From Bin87 sp963668585 (GTDB taxonomy: Bacteria > Chloroflexota > Dehalococcoidia > Lucifugimonadales > UBA3495): 64,000 bases of DNA. The DNA is taken from contig OY764869.1 in the NCBI GenBank assembly GCA_963668585.1, positions 744,001 through 808,000 of the forward strand, written 5' to 3'. The translations under genes were made by a program, and so were the position numbers. Every line of letters starts with the position of its first letter. The stretch's first letter is position 1. Positions 27,306-35,848 of the stretch are shown piece by piece. The notes beneath the pieces are model-generated. The model did no database searches. It had not been told where the DNA came from and was given only the letters and a program-made list of their open reading frames with translations.

Positions 27306-27854
27306 TCATGTTACGGATAAGTGCCCAAGACCAAGGACTTCCCATCTATTTTCCCAGCCTTGAAGATCTTTGTTGCTGAAACTGAAATGCAAAGAATCGT
27401 GCTTCTTGCCGGGACGCTGGCCGCCATGTTGGTCCAAATATTCTTGGTGCCGTTCTCTCACCAGACATCGTCGCACGTGATCATCCGGTATCACGTAATA
27501 CCGTTGCCCGCCGGTTTTCCCCAAGGAGACAAAAACCCAGTAACGGTCTGGTTTTCCAGGAATACATTCCTCTAGCAAGGGAGTACAAGGTTTCGGACAA
27601 CTGCCATCGCCCGGACATTCATTGAGAGTAATCTTCGCCCACCCCTGTTTTAATCCGATTTGCCAATTGCCGGGGTCACGCTTGGTTTTTACCTGGATAT
27701 AGGCCATCCGCTCCATGTCGTCATCGGTGGCCACGATATCTACGCCAGGCACATTTCCCGAAAAGGGAGCTGCGTAAGCGCCGCGACGATTAAGCTCGGC
27801 AGCAACGTAGTGCTCGCCAGCTCGGCCTGTATTATCTGTCCTGCGTCGAGGCAT
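27306..27854 (-). CDS. PD-(D/E)XK nuclease-like protein with a Cys-rich insert
   Basis: 182 residues. TGRAGEHYVAAELNRRG, PGVDIVATDD and YIQVKTKRD in this order are the E...D...(Q)xK core of a restriction-endonuclease-like fold (E14/E20, D39, K56), as in many small nucleases of the Holliday-resolvase type. An insert at residues 79-97 has four cysteines (CPGDGSCPKPC then C), possibly a metal site. The strand order suggests a short family seen in defence islands, but I cannot name a specific one. It begins 40 bases after the lactonase stop on the same strand, so it may be co-transcribed. Confidence 0.75.
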   Translation of the reverse strand: MPRRRTDNTGRAGEHYVAAELNRRGAYAAPFSGNVPGVDIVATDDDMERMAYIQVKTKRDPGNWQIGLKQGWAKITLNECPGDGSCPKPCTPLLEECIPGKPDRYWVFVSLGKTGGQRYYVIPDDHVRRCLVRERHQEYLDQHGGQRPGKKHDSLHFSFSNKDLQGWENRWEVLGLGHLSVT

Positions 27855-27894
27855 AGTCCCGTCCCTAAAACCAGATCAAGTCACAATGAGCAAT

Positions 27895-28926
27895 TTACAG
27901 GTCGATGATCAGCACCCACATGGGGCCGCTCCCCACGGGCTGCACCGACCGGGGTTCCAGTTGGCCGCTGCCCTGATCCACGGCGTAGGTGGCAAGGTTG
28001 CCCGACTCCAGGCCGGTGGCGTAGAGATAGCGACCCGACGTGTCCAGGCTGAACGCGCGCGGAATCGGCTCAGTGGCGGTTTGTCCCAGGGGCGTCAGGC
28101 TGCCGTCCGTCTCGTCAACCGCAAACCCCGCAATGCTGTTGTGGCCGCGATTGGGAGCGTACAGGAACCGGCCCGAAGGGGTGATCTGTATCTGTGAGCA
28201 GGAATTGTGGCCGCCGAACCCGTCGGGCAGCGTGGTCACGGTCTGAAACGGCGAAAGCGTCCCGCCCACGGGGTCGAAGTGATAGGCGCTCACGCTGCAA
28301 CCCTGCTCGTTTGACGAGTAGAGCACGTTGAGGTTGGGATGGAAACAGAAATGGCGCGGGCCTTCCGGCGCATCGGGAATCACCCGGTCCGGCGAGTTGG
28401 GCGTGAGGCGGCCCGATTCCTGGTGAAACTCGAACTGGAAAATTGCGTTGACGCCGGTATGGTTCCCCTCGGCGATGTGCGGCGTGAAGGCAAAGCGATT
28501 CTCAGGATCGGTCTGGATGTAGTGCGCCCCGATGCCCGTTTCGCGCCATTCAATGGGGGACGCATCGAGGGCGCCGTTGGCATCGAACCCATGCACACCG
28601 ACGCGAGCCTGGTAGTAGTAGGCGGACAGCAGATAGTTCCCGCCACGGTCAACCGAGATGTGGACCGGGTCTCCGCCCAGCGGTATGTGGTTCAGCGGCT
28701 CAAGGTGTCCATCACCCGGTCGGATGCTGAACCCCGACATCCCGAACTCGCCGGGCAGTCGCCGTCCCACGAACAGGAACCGCTGCTGCGGGTCAACCGC
28801 CATCGGCGCCGGCATTCCGGCCAGGCTGAAGTCGGCCTCGTGCTGCAACCCGCCGGTGTCGGGGTCGAGGACATACTGCGCGATTCGGTCTTCCTGTTGG
28901 AGCGATACATACATGAAAGTGGCCAT
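27895..28926 (-). CDS. Lactonase family protein (6-phosphogluconolactonase-like beta-propeller)
   Basis: 343 residues with repeated propeller signatures (FMYVSLQQEDRIAQY, HISVDRGGNYLLSAYY, FCFHPNLNVLYSSNEQG, ITPSGRFLYAPNRGHNSI, DTSGRYLYATGLESGNL). The seven-bladed Pgl/YbhE family hydrolyses 6-phosphogluconolactone or related lactones. A strong AGGAGGG precedes the ATG. It lies between fpg and the nuclease-like gene in one minus-strand run with short gaps. Confidence 0.88.
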   Translation of the reverse strand: MATFMYVSLQQEDRIAQYVLDPDTGGLQHEADFSLAGMPAPMAVDPQQRFLFVGRRLPGEFGMSGFSIRPGDGHLEPLNHIPLGGDPVHISVDRGGNYLLSAYYYQARVGVHGFDANGALDASPIEWRETGIGAHYIQTDPENRFAFTPHIAEGNHTGVNAIFQFEFHQESGRLTPNSPDRVIPDAPEGPRHFCFHPNLNVLYSSNEQGCSVSAYHFDPVGGTLSPFQTVTTLPDGFGGHNSCSQIQITPSGRFLYAPNRGHNSIAGFAVDETDGSLTPLGQTATEPIPRAFSLDTSGRYLYATGLESGNLATYAVDQGSGQLEPRSVQPVGSGPMWVLIIDL

Positions 28927-28965
28927 TTTATTCCCTCCTGCGGATGGTTGAAAATGTTATGAGTT

Positions 28966-29787
28966 TCAGTTTTTCAGCAACATTCCCGGTTGGCAACGAC
29001 GGCAGTAACTGGTGATGCGTTGATTCGCCCGCAGTTCGGTGATGGCGTTCCCGCATTGCGGACACGGCTGGCCTCCCTTGTTATGGACGGCCAGGAAGTC
29101 CCGCAGTTTGTGGTCGATCTGGTCGCCCATGCGCTGGCGAACCTGCTCGACGGCGTCCAGCACGACCTCGCGGGCGCACCGGTGAATCCGGCGCAGTTCG
29201 TCGTCGGAGAGGGCGCGGCGCTTCTTGAAGGGATAGACGCCGGCGCGGAAGAGAATCTCGTCGGCGTAGGCATTGCCAATGCCGGAGATGACGCGCCCAC
29301 GGGTCAGGACGCCCTTGATCTCACCGCTGAAACCCTTGAGGGCAGCCTTGAAATCGTCGAAACCCGACTCGTCCAGCACGTCCGGCCCCTGCTCGGCAAG
29401 CCCCGGCACCGTTTCCACCAGGTCGTCGGGCACGTAGTAAAACTGGCCCATCTGCCGGTCGTCGATGTAGCGCAGGTCGTCACCGCCCGACAGGCTCAAA
29501 CGCACGCACGTCCTTTTGAACACCCGGCGCCCGTGGGGCACGTATTGGAGGCCGCCGGTGAGCTTGGGGTTGATCACCAGGGTATGTTCGCCTGACAGGG
29601 ACAGCAGCAGGAACTTGCCGCGCCGGCTGACGCCCACAAACTCCCGGCCCACGGCGTCGTCCGGCAGGGGTTCGGCCAACGCGCGCACGACGCTGGGTCT
29701 CAGGATCTCGGCGGCGGTGATGGATTGTCCCGGCAGACGGGACCCCAGGAACTCAACCGCGACCTGCAATTCCGGCGCTTCCGGCAT
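28966..29787 (-). CDS. mutM: Formamidopyrimidine-DNA glycosylase
   Basis: 273 residues. Removes oxidised purines (8-oxoguanine, FapyG) and nicks abasic sites. The catalytic Pro and Glu follow Met1 (MPEAPE; the usual form is PELPE). SRRGKFLLL carries the conserved Lys. ISGIGNAYADEILF is the helix-two-turn-helix, and CPQC plus CRRC at the end form the zinc finger. The start was set at MPEAP because the N-terminal Pro must be exposed and GGAGG lies upstream; the longer frame is excluded. It begins 16 bases after the alkyltransferase-like gene, likely in the same transcript. Confidence 0.95.
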   Translation of the reverse strand: MPEAPELQVAVEFLGSRLPGQSITAAEILRPSVVRALAEPLPDDAVGREFVGVSRRGKFLLLSLSGEHTLVINPKLTGGLQYVPHGRRVFKRTCVRLSLSGGDDLRYIDDRQMGQFYYVPDDLVETVPGLAEQGPDVLDESGFDDFKAALKGFSGEIKGVLTRGRVISGIGNAYADEILFRAGVYPFKKRRALSDDELRRIHRCAREVVLDAVEQVRQRMGDQIDHKLRDFLAVHNKGGQPCPQCGNAITELRANQRITSYCRRCQPGMLLKN

Positions 29788-29803
29788 GGCGCTGCCTCCG
29801 TGG

Positions 29804-30133
29804 TCAGTAAGGGTCCAGCCAGCCGAACCGGCGAAAGCTGACCCGGTCGGTGTCGCTGAATTCCACGCCCTCGGCAATCAGCAGATCGCGTTGCCGCAGC
29901 GCTCCGTCGCCCACTCCCCGGGGGCTGATCTTGCCCTGGCGGTTGATCACCCGCTGCCAGGGCACCCCCGAATCGGGGTCAAGGGACGCCAGGCAATAGC
30001 CCACCATGCGCGGCGTGCAGTCGCCCACAATCATCGCAATCTGCCCATATGTTGCCACCCGGCCGTGGGGTATCTGCCGTACCACCTCAACGACGCGGTC
30101 GTACACGGCGGGAACCTGGACAGATTTAGCCAA
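29804..30133 (-). CDS. Alkyltransferase-like protein (ATL, MGMT family without the acceptor Cys)
   Basis: 109 residues. The DNA-binding HTH and Arg finger (VATYGQIAMIVG, CTPRMVGYCL) are those of O6-methylguanine methyltransferases. The active-site PCHRV reads PWQRVINRQG, Trp in place of the acceptor Cys, as in ATL proteins that bind O6-alkylguanine and hand it to nucleotide excision repair. The start is TTG, with the ribosome binding site GGGGTGA overlapping the stop codon of the upstream GmrSD-like gene. This strongly suggests translational coupling. Confidence 0.9.
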   Translation of the reverse strand: MAKSVQVPAVYDRVVEVVRQIPHGRVATYGQIAMIVGDCTPRMVGYCLASLDPDSGVPWQRVINRQGKISPRGVGDGALRQRDLLIAEGVEFSDTDRVSFRRFGWLDPY

Positions 30134-30139
30134 CGGAAA

Positions 30140-32419
30140 TCACCCCATAAATCTTTGTTTAATGTAGTCATTAGCCTGACTGATTGACAACTCTGCTGTA
30201 GCCGGCCCGGTCCGCACGTAGAACCGCTCGCCGTTGCTGTCTTTGAGATACACAGGAGTGTGAGATGGTTCGCACTTAATGACCATCACGCGGACCTCGT
30301 CCTCATCGGACGAGTCGGGGTCAGCGTAGTCATCGAAGTTTGTATGCATGGTCAACCAAGCGCTGTGCCCCATACGTTCGTTGACAATGTTCGTCAAATG
30401 CAATTCCATCCGATCTTCGTTTTCAAAGCCATCTGACTCCAAGCCTAGCGGATTCCCGTTATCTGCGACTCCCACCACCAACGTGCCGCCCTTGGTGTTG
30501 AGGAAACCGGCCAACGTTTTCAGTGCCGACTGTTCAATGTTTCGGTCGCTCTTCCCAGTGTGCAGGTTTATGCGGAGGGTGGACTTGAACTCGACGGTAT
30601 CGCTTTCGCCGCTCGCTACTAGTTCAGCTAGATCAATTCCGTCGGATTCTTGGGAGCCGGCTGGACCGGATGTTAGACGTTCATACCCGGCACGAATCAC
30701 TTGTGCCATCAGTTCGCGGCGGCGTTCGAGGAACAGCCCGTAACCCATATTCTCCCAACCGTCGGGCAGCGCGTGGAACCTGTACATTTGCGCCAACTCT
30801 GTCAGGTTGAATCGCTTCCGATGCTGCGGGAGGTATTCCTCTGGAGACTGATCGGAAATTTTAACGTTGTCTTGCCACTCAACATATGTGTAGTTTGCAA
30901 TCTGATTCCGATCTCTTGCTTCGGTGATCCCACGAGTTGCTAGGTGGCCTTGGGGGAACAGGTGATGCCGCTCCATTGGCCGACGCGGGCCCCCGATTGA
31001 TGGGTCCAGCATTTCAACAACTTTGAAGTCGGAGAATAATGCCGGAGCTTCCAAAAGAACCAAAGCGGCTTCGTATGCAAACCGAGAGGGGGTTCGGGCA
31101 CCGGATCCCGCCAACACATTTGGAAGTTGGACTTGCCAAAAATCCGAAGTTAACGAGATTCCACAAGCGCGCCTCAGTCGGTCGACGAAATCTTGTGCGG
31201 ATTTCGCGCCTCTGAGCATGGCCAAGTCAGACTCCATGGTGGTCTCGAACGACCCTGTGTATCTGCTTGTTACGGCAGACATGAAGAACCACTGGGCGAT
31301 CGAGGATCTCAGTGCATGTTCGTCAACATGAAACTCGGTTCGGCCAATTAGGTATAAAGTGTAGCAGTACAACACAGCGTTCTCAGAGCTAATCATTTGC
31401 CGACCGCGATACCCCGCCTGGCGAAGGCACTGCATAAAGTCGTGCCAATATTGCAGGTTAAGCACTTTTGCTTGGGCTTGTCTCAGTGCTTCAAATTGCT
31501 CATCCCTCCGTTCATCGCTAAACGCACCGCTTTCCATGTCCTTGCCCCGCAATATGGAGTAGACGTGCTGAAGACGAGCGCGCCGGAAAGCAAGTCCTAC
31601 CGTCACGCGGAGCAGTTGGACCGGGTATGGGTCGATGAAATGGTTGTATGCCGAGGTTCCGTTCGCCTGCGGGGTCTTGGCTTGGCGGCAGAATTGTTCT
31701 AGATCGGCACGTCCTTCATCCCAGAAAACCGACATCAGGGTAAGTATGAAATCGGCTTGGTTGAGGTTTTCGCCTTTGCTATTGATCCTTACGAATACGT
31801 CGGCGACATCCTCCTCAGATATAGTGGAGTTGAGCTCCAATGCGGTGAAAGGGAACCCCGATATTTGTTGGAGGTTTGATATAGAGTTCTGGACCGTTTT
31901 ACGCTCTTGTTCCGATAGATCTCTGACGGAACTTATGCCGTTTAGATATTCGTCTGCGATTTGGAACACATTGGCTTGTCCGCTCAACAGGTCAGAGATG
32001 TCCGGTATAAACCACCTGTCGCGTTCGATAGCCGCGCTGGTCACCTCGAAGATTTCCGAGAGCGGGTTAAACGCGATGCGAATGCGCTCACTTTGGTAGT
32101 TGCTGCGTATTATCTGTGCGCCAGCGATGACAGCGTATAGCGACGTCAAGCGCTGTTGACCATCGACTATGACCAAGCCAGGATCCAAGTCCTTGGGACC
32201 GTCGCCAATCGTGCGGTTGCTAGGGACTAAACCGTTTTGCCAAAAGAGGAGATATCCAACTGGGTAGCCTCTGTACATTGAGTCGAACAAATCGCGAACC
32301 TTGGCATTTTTCCACACGAAAGGTCGCTGTATATCTGGAAGGCCGATTTTTCCCAAGCGGATGTCTTCGACGAGCCCTCCAACTGTGTAATGTACTTGTT
32401 TGAAAATAATTTGACTCAT
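30140..32419 (-). CDS. GmrSD-like DUF262/DUF1524 protein fused to an AlbA_2 (Schlafen-type) domain
   Basis: 759 residues. Residues 1-95 are the DUF262 nucleotide-binding part (LPDIQRPFVW, IVDGQQRLTSLY). Residues 200-225 include VFVRINSKGENLNQAD, a conserved DUF262 block. Residues 483-490 (ERHHLFPQ) are the His-rich core of the DUF1524/HNH nuclease. This is the arrangement of GmrSD type IV restriction enzymes, which cut modified DNA. After a short linker, residues 605-745 form an AlbA_2 domain (ESDTVEFKSTLR, GFLNTKGGTLVVGVAD, FYVRTG), found in Schlafen-like nucleic-acid enzymes. The fusion of both on one chain is unusual. Codon use is more A/T-rich than neighbouring core genes. The following ATL gene is translationally coupled. 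Confidence 0.9.
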   Translation of the reverse strand: MSQIIFKQVHYTVGGLVEDIRLGKIGLPDIQRPFVWKNAKVRDLFDSMYRGYPVGYLLFWQNGLVPSNRTIGDGPKDLDPGLVIVDGQQRLTSLYAVIAGAQIIRSNYQSERIRIAFNPLSEIFEVTSAAIERDRWFIPDISDLLSGQANVFQIADEYLNGISSVRDLSEQERKTVQNSISNLQQISGFPFTALELNSTISEEDVADVFVRINSKGENLNQADFILTLMSVFWDEGRADLEQFCRQAKTPQANGTSAYNHFIDPYPVQLLRVTVGLAFRRARLQHVYSILRGKDMESGAFSDERRDEQFEALRQAQAKVLNLQYWHDFMQCLRQAGYRGRQMISSENAVLYCYTLYLIGRTEFHVDEHALRSSIAQWFFMSAVTSRYTGSFETTMESDLAMLRGAKSAQDFVDRLRRACGISLTSDFWQVQLPNVLAGSGARTPSRFAYEAALVLLEAPALFSDFKVVEMLDPSIGGPRRPMERHHLFPQGHLATRGITEARDRNQIANYTYVEWQDNVKISDQSPEEYLPQHRKRFNLTELAQMYRFHALPDGWENMGYGLFLERRRELMAQVIRAGYERLTSGPAGSQESDGIDLAELVASGESDTVEFKSTLRINLHTGKSDRNIEQSALKTLAGFLNTKGGTLVVGVADNGNPLGLESDGFENEDRMELHLTNIVNERMGHSAWLTMHTNFDDYADPDSSDEDEVRVMVIKCEPSHTPVYLKDSNGERFYVRTGPATAELSISQANDYIKQRFMG

Positions 32420-32506
32420 TTTGGTCCCTCGAACCTGTTTGAGATCGGGTCGTAGCAGATGTAAAACGCTCTCGATCCCTCTCTGGCGTCGCGTTGCGCC
32501 GATGTT

Positions 32507-33070
32507 TCATTCGGTGGCCGGCTCCGCGACGTTGGAGTGTCCAGCAAGGCCGGCCCATGCGATTTCCGTTAGCACACGCACCGGATCCATGATCTGCCAC
32601 ACCACGCCGTTGTTGACGAAATGCGCGTTGATGAACAACACCACGCCCAACACAACCGAGACCGCCGCCCCCACTTTGCCGGCGGCGCATCCGCACTTCC
32701 ACAGCACGACGGCCGACACGCTGCACGAGGCGATGAACAGCGGATTCACCGTGCGCCACACCTCGCCCCAATAATCGCCGAACAGGCCGGTGTACCCGTT
32801 GGCGAAAACCACGGCCGCCAGTATCCCCAGCGCCAGGCTGCGCACCCACGGGACACGCCGTGTGCTGAGCCACACCCACCAGACGCCGGCGAACGCGATG
32901 ACCAACGGCCCAATTTGCCAAAGTCGCCAGGGCCAGGCGGTGTAGGAAAGATCCAGCGGGTCAACGAGCGACGTTTTCTCGGTCCACGCGAAGATGGCAA
33001 AGGCCACGAACACAACGGCGGCGATGGCCGCTATCGCGCCGAGGTCGCGAGGGGCGAAGATCCGAAGCAT
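32507..33070 (-). CDS. Multi-pass membrane protein of unknown function
   Basis: 187 residues from MLRIFAPRD. About five hydrophobic segments can be seen (LGAIAAIAAVVFVAFAIF, IGPLVIAFAGVWWVWLS, SLALGILAAVVFANGY, LFIASCSVSAVVLWKC, GAAVSVVLGVVLFINAHFV). No catalytic motif. The long open frame begins further upstream, but ATG 33070 gives a normal N-terminus. It is located between the ABM monooxygenase and the GmrSD-like gene, 87 bases before the latter. Confidence 0.65.
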   Translation of the reverse strand: MLRIFAPRDLGAIAAIAAVVFVAFAIFAWTEKTSLVDPLDLSYTAWPWRLWQIGPLVIAFAGVWWVWLSTRRVPWVRSLALGILAAVVFANGYTGLFGDYWGEVWRTVNPLFIASCSVSAVVLWKCGCAAGKVGAAVSVVLGVVLFINAHFVNNGVVWQIMDPVRVLTEIAWAGLAGHSNVAEPATE

Positions 33071-33129
33071 GGGTCGCCTGCCTGCTGCCGAATAATGGGC
33101 TGTCTGAACGATGACTTGCCGGACTATCA

Positions 33130-33185
33130 AATTTGCAGGATTGAAGAACACCCCGGCGCGGGACGCTCAATCAATCCTGCAAGTT
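33130..33185. repeat. Inverted repeat between membrane protein and ABM gene
   Basis: TTGCAGGATTGA (33133-33144) and TCAATCCTGCAA (33171-33182) are exact complements separated by 26 bases; with G-T pairs the stem extends a few bases on the outside. No U-tract is seen. It could slow transcription after the ABM gene or be a small repetitive element. Confidence 0.5.
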
Positions 33186-33220
33186 ACAAATTACCGGAAA
33201 TCGTGATGCAATCGATCGCT

Positions 33221-33559
33221 CTACCAGTTGACCAGGCCCGGCTTCTGCGCCTTCCAGCCGGCGTCGGAGGGGAATACCGTTTCCATCTCCACGCGGCCCA
33301 GGTCGCCCTCAAACATGTGCTCAACGGCGGAACGCCAGGCCACATAGTGCGGCTGTTCGCGGTGCGTGGCGTGCGCTTCGCGGTTGGCGTACACCTCGTA
33401 GAGGTAGAACTGGTTGGGGTTGTCGGGACTGCGCAAAATGTCGAAGCGGAAGCAGTTTTCCTCGTCGCGGACGCTGCCCTGGCCATCGCCCAGGCTGGCG
33501 GCGGCGAACTCGTCGGCATAGCCGTCCTTGATGTTGATGGTGACGAAGATGGCGTACAT
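33221..33559 (-). CDS. Antibiotic biosynthesis monooxygenase (ABM) domain protein
   Basis: 112 residues with the dimeric alpha-beta barrel pattern of ABM/LsrG-like proteins: YAIFVTINIKDGYADEF, CFRFDILRSPDNPNQFYLYEVY, AHATHREQPHYVAW. These cofactor-free small enzymes act as quinol monooxygenases or isomerases; the substrate cannot be stated. AGGAGGAGT precedes the ATG. First gene of a minus-strand run that continues to the membrane protein and GmrSD-like gene. Confidence 0.85.
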   Translation of the reverse strand: MYAIFVTINIKDGYADEFAAASLGDGQGSVRDEENCFRFDILRSPDNPNQFYLYEVYANREAHATHREQPHYVAWRSAVEHMFEGDLGRVEMETVFPSDAGWKAQKPGLVNW

Positions 33560-33642
33560 GCTGGGACTCCTCCTGTGGAATCGGGCGGCCGGGTCGGTTT
33601 GGGGATTGCCGCCGCCGGCATTATATCAGGCAGGCCGCGTGC

Positions 33643-33648
33643 TAAAAT
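33643..33648 (+). promoter_or_regulatory. -10 box for the alpha/beta hydrolase gene
   Basis: TAAAAT 20 bases upstream of the chosen start. A nearly identical GCTAAAATGCCGC string recurs at 34570 before the NHL gene. No clear -35 box. Confidence 0.35.
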
Positions 33649-33667
33649 GCCGCGAGGAGAGATGCCA

Positions 33668-34540
33668 ATGACCACCCCCACCGACTGCACCATCGACCTC
33701 CGGGGCCTGCCCTTCCACTACCGCGACTGGGGCGGGCATGGCCGCCATGTGCTGCTGCTGCACGGCCTGGCCTCCACCTGCCATATCTGGGATCTGGTCG
33801 CGCCGGACCTGGCGCGGGATTTCAGGGTGGTGGCGCTGGACCAGCGCGGACACGGCCAGTCGGTCCAGGTGGACGACGGCTACGATTTCGCCACCGTGCT
33901 GGGCGACGCCGCCGCCCTGATAGCCAGCGTGGGTTTGCAGAAGCCGATAGTCGTCGGGCACTCGTGGGGAGCGGACGTGGCGCTGGAACTCGCCGTGTCC
34001 CAACCCGACCTGGCCGGCGGCCTGATTTTCGTGGACGGCGGCACCATCGACATATCCAACCGCCCGGGGTGGACGCTGGCGCAGGCCCGCGAGGAAATGG
34101 CCCCCCCGATCTTCACGGGGTTCACCCCCGAGATGATGCGGCAGCGCGTGGAGTCCAGCGGACGGTTCGGCCCCGACGCGCCGCCCGAAACCACCGAGGC
34201 GGTGCTGGCAAACTTCCGAGTGCTGGAGGACGGCACCATCCAGTCCAACCTCCGGCGCGAGAACCACCTGCGCATCATCGACGCGCTGTGGGACCACAAA
34301 CCCCGCGAGCTTTACCCGAAGCTGAAGTGCGCGACCCTGATGCTGCCGGCCCGCCAGTCCACGCCCGACGCCCACGACCGGCGCTTCCGGCGCGAGGAGT
34401 CCATCGCCCGCGCGGAATCGCTGCTGCCGCAGAGCAAAACGGTCTGGCTGGAGGACAGCATCCACGATGTGCCCCTGCAGCGGCCGGCGCTGGTGGCCGA
34501 CACCATACGCCAGCACATCCAGGGCGGGTTCTTTGACTGA
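33668..34540 (+). CDS. Alpha/beta hydrolase
   Basis: 290 residues. HVLLLHGLASTCHIWDLV holds the oxyanion-hole HG, VVALDQRGHGQS is the conserved strand turn, and VVGHSWGADVAL carries the nucleophile Ser. The final His is in SIHDVPLQRP. The substrate is unknown (C-C bond hydrolase, esterase or haloperoxidase-like). GAGGAGA at 33654-33660 is ideally spaced for ATG 33668; ATG 33662 is too close. Confidence 0.88.
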   Translation: MTTPTDCTIDLRGLPFHYRDWGGHGRHVLLLHGLASTCHIWDLVAPDLARDFRVVALDQRGHGQSVQVDDGYDFATVLGDAAALIASVGLQKPIVVGHSWGADVALELAVSQPDLAGGLIFVDGGTIDISNRPGWTLAQAREEMAPPIFTGFTPEMMRQRVESSGRFGPDAPPETTEAVLANFRVLEDGTIQSNLRRENHLRIIDALWDHKPRELYPKLKCATLMLPARQSTPDAHDRRFRREESIARAESLLPQSKTVWLEDSIHDVPLQRPALVADTIRQHIQGGFFD

Positions 34541-34683
34541 GCCGGCCCTCTGACGGCCATCGCCGTCTGCTAAAATGCCGCCAGACGCGTCCGCCGGCCC
34601 ATCCGCCGACGCGATGCGCGAGACACTGTTGTGGCAAGAGATTCCAATTTTCACTCCCCTGGCACTGGCAAGGAGGCGTCGAC

Positions 34684-35559
34684 ATGACTACCGTTGGTTC
34701 CGGAAAGTACACCTACGTTTTGGAAAGGGACTGGGCCCATTTGCCCGATGGCATGACCATGGGCAACGCGTCCGCCGTTGCCACCGACTCGCAGAATCAG
34801 GTTTACGTTTTCCAGCGCAAGGACCCCCCGGTGCTGGTGTTCGGCCCGAGGGGGAACTACCTGGGTTCGTGGGGGCTGCGCGCCATCGAAGAGGCGCATG
34901 GCATCTACATCCAGGACGACATCGTGTACATGACGGACCGCAACGATTCGGTGTGCCTCATCTACACGCTGGACGGGAAACCGCTGCAGGTGATCGGGGA
35001 CCGTGGCGTCCACTCCGACACCGGCTGCGAGATTCCCGGCGAGGTTTGCCCCCGGTCGGCCGGGCCGTTCAACTATCCCACCGAACTGGTGCCCGCGCCC
35101 AACGGCGACCTGTACGTGTCCGACGGGTATCGCAACGCCCGGGTGCACCGCTTCTCCCGAGACGGCCAGTTGAAGCAGTCCTGGGGCGAACCCGGCAAGG
35201 GCGGCCCCGGCGAGTTCCACCTGCCCCACAGCATCGTGGCGCACCCCAACGGCAACCTGTACCTGTGCGACCGCGAGAACAACCGCATGCAGGTATATTC
35301 GCCGGACGGCGAGTTCCTAACCATGTGGGAAGACATGCGCCGCCCGCTGGACATTTCCGTGGACAGCGAGGGCGCGCTGGTCATCAGCGAAGGCGGCGCC
35401 AACGGAACATCGCCCCGCGTCAGCATCATGGACACCGACGGCAACGTGCTGGCCCGCTGGGACTCGGAATCGGCCCACGGCAGTTGGGTTGACGCCGAGG
35501 GCAACATCTACATGGCCCTGGGCGCCCAGGAGCGTGTGGACAAATACGTGCGCCAGTAG
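34684..35559 (+). CDS. NHL-repeat six-bladed beta-propeller protein
   Basis: 291 residues. Repeated units such as AVATDSQNQVYVFQRKDPPVLVF, GIYIQDDIVYMTDRND, LVPAPNGDLYVSDGYRNARVHRF and IVAHPNGNLYLCDRENNRMQVY match NHL/peptidylglycine-lyase-type propellers. No signal peptide, so it is probably cytoplasmic; catalytic activity is not evident. AAGGAGG lies 8 bases before the ATG. A TAAAAT box at 34571 may be the promoter. Confidence 0.85.
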   Translation: MTTVGSGKYTYVLERDWAHLPDGMTMGNASAVATDSQNQVYVFQRKDPPVLVFGPRGNYLGSWGLRAIEEAHGIYIQDDIVYMTDRNDSVCLIYTLDGKPLQVIGDRGVHSDTGCEIPGEVCPRSAGPFNYPTELVPAPNGDLYVSDGYRNARVHRFSRDGQLKQSWGEPGKGGPGEFHLPHSIVAHPNGNLYLCDRENNRMQVYSPDGEFLTMWEDMRRPLDISVDSEGALVISEGGANGTSPRVSIMDTDGNVLARWDSESAHGSWVDAEGNIYMALGAQERVDKYVRQ

Positions 35560-35665
35560 AATAGGGCAGTCAGCGGGGTAGGCCCCTGACAACGCCGGCA
35601 GGGCCGTTCGATTATTGGCCATAGACAACCTGGTCCGCTCATCCTGTGTTGACGATCGACAACGC

Positions 35666-35775
35666 AGTCCGCTCGTCCTTCCACAGGCTCAGGATGAGCG
35701 GACGGTGAGCAGGGAACCGTTCCGGCAATAGCAATTTCCTTTTGCCAGGTTAATCGAATGGCCCTGCAACTCTGG
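35666..35775 (+). repeat. Dispersed palindromic repeat, copy 2 (longest)
   Basis: AGTCCGCTCGTCCTTCCACA, AGGCTCAGGATGAGCGGACG, then GTGAGCAGGGAACCGTTCCG and a tail ending TTAATCGAATGGCCCTGC. The copy at 52664 has the same order of blocks, so the full unit is about 100 bases. A partial copy (GGTCCGCTCATCCTG) precedes it at 35631. Confidence 0.75.
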
Positions 35776-35784
35776 CCTTTTATT

Positions 35785-35810
35785 TGTACTTATGTTCCAT
35801 TTATGGTACA
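35785..35810. promoter_or_regulatory. Imperfect dyad upstream of the Panacea-type antitoxin gene
   Basis: TGTAC (35785-35789) and GTACA (35806-35810) bracket an A/T-rich centre (TTATG...TTTATG). It lies 39 bases before the start, where an antitoxin could bind to repress its own operon. Speculative. Confidence 0.3.
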
Positions 35811-35848
35811 GTTCCAGCATCCGAGATTCGCTGGCAAGGAGATTACCT

